A stretch of DNA of 5,885 nt from an uncultured bacterium. GTDB taxonomy: Bacteria > Planctomycetota > Phycisphaerae > Sedimentisphaerales > Anaerobacaceae. The notes beneath the pieces are model-generated. The model saw only the letters and a list, made by a program, of their open reading frames with translations, was not told the origin of the DNA and made no database searches. A program made the position numbers and the translations under genes. The DNA is taken from positions 1 to 5,885 of the forward strand of contig CAJVYK010000113.1 of assembly GCA_913009865.1 (NCBI GenBank), in the 5' to 3' direction. Positions 4,405-5,885 of the stretch are shown here, in pieces (position 1 is the first letter of the stretch; every line of letters starts with the position of its first letter).

Positions 4405-4421
4405 GGCGGCGAAAGTCCGCC
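4405..4421 (+). terminator. Short hairpin after the 3722 gene
   Basis: GGCGG (4405-4409) pairs with CCGCC (4417-4421) around a 7-base loop, 9 bases after the stop codon. There is no T-run immediately behind it, so termination is uncertain. The surrounding TTCCG/CGGAA (4401-4405, 4430-4434) offers an alternative pairing. Confidence 0.3.
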
Positions 4422-4461
4422 AAGTAACACGGAAATGGTTGTTTTATAACTGAACAGTTGT

Positions 4462-4478
4462 TAGTGAATAGTGAATAG
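4462..4478. repeat. TAGTGAA short tandem repeat
   Basis: TAGTGAATAGTGAATAG contains two full 7-base copies plus three bases. It is preceded by the small palindrome AACTG-AA-CAGTT at 4448-4459. It resembles simple intergenic filler. No function is proposed. Confidence 0.5.
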
Positions 4479-4482
4479 AAAG

Positions 4483-4516
4483 GGCAGGTCTGGGGTGTGA
4501 CTCATCCCAGCCTGCC
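4483..4516. terminator. Strong stem-loop between convergent genes, probable bidirectional terminator
   Basis: GGCAGG (4483-4488) pairs with CCTGCC (4511-4516), and TGGG (4491-4494) pairs with CCCA (4506-4509), enclosing an 11-base loop. It lies in the gap between the stop codons of the two convergent genes at 4396 and 4539. On the minus strand the stem is followed by CTTTCTATTC, a weak T-rich tail. On the plus strand no T-run follows. Position and stem stability support a terminator or mRNA 3' end. Confidence 0.5.
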
Positions 4517-4536
4517 AGAGTTCGCTTTGGATTAAC

Positions 4537-5883
4537 TTAAGCACATGCCCGCATGTAGTAGTACGTCCATTCACCTGTTATATCGCAAGCTTCGGGAATG
4601 TAAATATCTTCTATACAGGGGCTTTCTTTATACCTAATCAGAACAGAGCTACTACAACTACCGCTATCGGCGGTTTCGCAACCCCACCGCTCATAGTACT
4701 CCTCGTAGTAGCCCCCACACAGATTGCCAGTATCGCTACAAAATACTACATCATATTCCTGAAGGAGGTTTGTGCAGGAATAGCCTGCAGCACCGGTTAT
4801 ATTGCTAAGTTGGGTATCGCTAATATCATTAAAGCTGCCTGCAATAGGTTGATTGGAAATCAAAAGAGCTACACCTTCAGTCCAATCCATACCGAAGAAG
4901 TCAGTATCGGTGCGATAGTAGAATTTGTTCTTTGTCAAATCTATAATTCTTACATAGTCATTATCAATATCACCAAGCACAACGAAATGTTTCTTGCCGG
5001 GAATATACAAGATTACCTCGCAGCCGCTCAAACTCTTAAGTGTCTGGATATCGGTTTTGACAGCACGAGAGTAAAGACCCAGGCCTTGTGCAAATTGTTT
5101 CATCGCCAAAAGGCTTGTGTCGTTGTTCGGTTCGGTTACCAGTTCGGCAAGCTGAGAATCGGTAACGTTCTTATCTAACTGGCCGGTAACATATTTTAAC
5201 GCTGCCGTTGCACAGTTCTGGGTTTGTGTGCCTTCAGAGACTGCAAACGCTAACCTGTCAGCCAGGAGCAGGTCTGTATCAACTGTATCCGAATAGCGAT
5301 ACATTACGGGTTTATCGATAACGGAAGAAAAGTGTTCTATCAATGCATCAGCTTCATAGCTGATATCGAAGCTGCCGATTTCGGGAACATTTCCATTGAT
5401 AGAAGTGATATCCCACAAATCACGAGCTAATAATCTATTTGTTCCAGCCTCATAACGCTCTATCAAAATGGTAGCAGGAACCCAATTCTCCGATATCAAT
5501 TGATAATTGTCATAATATTTGTACGTCATCGAATTATCGGGATATCTTGTTGAATAAGAGGTTACGGTGTAATCTTTCGCTGGGTCCAGCACAAAGAGCA
5601 TTTGCGAACCATCTGAATTGTTAAGCGTCAGATGTATCTGCGTTTGGCCGTCGATATATTTCTCGACTGCTGAGGATTCAGCAGCAGAGAACTTCTCATA
5701 CGTGTAAAAGCCATATCCCCAGGGTATGATGCCAGCGGTTAACGGGCCATTGACTACGTGCGGTGTGTTACCTGTTGAATCAACAATCGCATGATTACCG
5801 GTTGCGGAGTAAGTGGTGTATTTTTCACCGTCCCAGGCGAATATACGCTTGGCGTTCCAGTTCAGGTCGAACTGCTTAGTCAT
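4537..5883 (-). CDS. Probable exported protein: LolA-like domain, C39-type cysteine peptidase domain, Cys-rich tail
   Basis: The visible product is 448 residues. Residues about 75-185 (QIHLTLNN, LDPAKDYTV, YQLISENWVPATILIERYEA, LWDITSINGNVP) resemble the curved beta-sheet repeats of LolA-like periplasmic proteins. Residues about 208-347 resemble peptidase family C39: a Cys in QNCATAALKYVTGQL (Cys224), a Gly-rich 'GLGLYSRAV' segment, KKHFVVLG with His299, and IIDL with Asp315 would give the Cys-His-Asp triad. The usual Gln lies about six residues before the Cys, but here Q220 and Q222 lie closer, so activity is uncertain. The tail (365-448) has Cys370, 382, 389, 402, 410, 423, 433 and 447, which suggests disulphides outside the cytoplasm. 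The ATG chosen is only two bases from the window edge and no signal peptide follows, so the true start and export signal probably lie upstream. The substrate is unknown. Confidence 0.7.
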   Translation of the reverse strand: MTKQFDLNWNAKRIFAWDGEKYTTYSATGNHAIVDSTGNTPHVVNGPLTAGIIPWGYGFYTYEKFSAAESSAVEKYIDGQTQIHLTLNNSDGSQMLFVLDPAKDYTVTSYSTRYPDNSMTYKYYDNYQLISENWVPATILIERYEAGTNRLLARDLWDITSINGNVPEIGSFDISYEADALIEHFSSVIDKPVMYRYSDTVDTDLLLADRLAFAVSEGTQTQNCATAALKYVTGQLDKNVTDSQLAELVTEPNNDTSLLAMKQFAQGLGLYSRAVKTDIQTLKSLSGCEVILYIPGKKHFVVLGDIDNDYVRIIDLTKNKFYYRTDTDFFGMDWTEGVALLISNQPIAGSFNDISDTQLSNITGAAGYSCTNLLQEYDVVFCSDTGNLCGGYYEEYYERWGCETADSGSCSSSVLIRYKESPCIEDIYIPEACDITGEWTYYYMRACA

Positions 5884-5885
5884 AA

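Noticed and set aside
3953..4423. Minus-strand 156-codon ORF
   Set aside because: It is antisense to the FN3-like gene, which has a good ribosome-binding site and family resemblance.
4810..5178. Plus-strand 122-codon ORF
   Set aside because: It is a shadow inside the C39-like gene, with no independent support.

Overview
The window looks like a piece of an accessory region from an uncultured, moderate-GC anaerobic bacterium. The protein families resemble hypothetical proteins I associate with Planctomycetota (Phycisphaerae/Sedimentisphaerales-type metagenome bins). That assignment rests on remembered family resemblance only and is moderately confident at best. No rRNA, tRNA, CRISPR array, transposase or integrase was seen.

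Layout. Bases 1-118 are not trustworthy genome: a low-complexity T-rich stretch runs into an exact, full-length Illumina universal (P5) adapter at 61-118. From about 119 real coding sequence begins in mid-gene. This is the last 360 residues of a large Mod-type (type III-like) adenine-specific DNA methyltransferase, ending at 1202. A 468-bp spacer follows, holding a leader-like sequence and a 13-unit array of about 21 bp (1347-1619). Next comes a DinD/BRO-N family gene (1671-2522). Bases 2523-3240 hold no convincing gene but contain short dispersed repeats, a GC-rich hairpin with a T-run (about 2993-3054) and a strong 26-bp dyad (3132-3157). A small lysine/glutamate-rich ORF (3241-3387) is followed by a second leader-like sequence and a second 21-bp array of different sequence (3447-3677). 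A 224-residue protein with a fibronectin-III-like C-terminus follows (3722-4396). It converges, across a hairpin, on a minus-strand gene (4537-5883) for a probably exported protein with a LolA-like N-terminus, a C39-type cysteine peptidase domain and a tail with eight cysteines.

How it may fit together. The methyltransferase and DinD-like protein fit a restriction/defence or mobile-element island. The restriction subunit is not in view. The most striking non-coding signal is a module seen twice: a leader built on TTTTTGG..AAAACAGC, then an array of 21-bp units (two helical turns), then about 45-50 bp, then a start codon. The two arrays share period and layout but not sequence. This suggests a DNA- or RNA-level element placed in front of unrelated genes, and it is the best candidate here for something undescribed.
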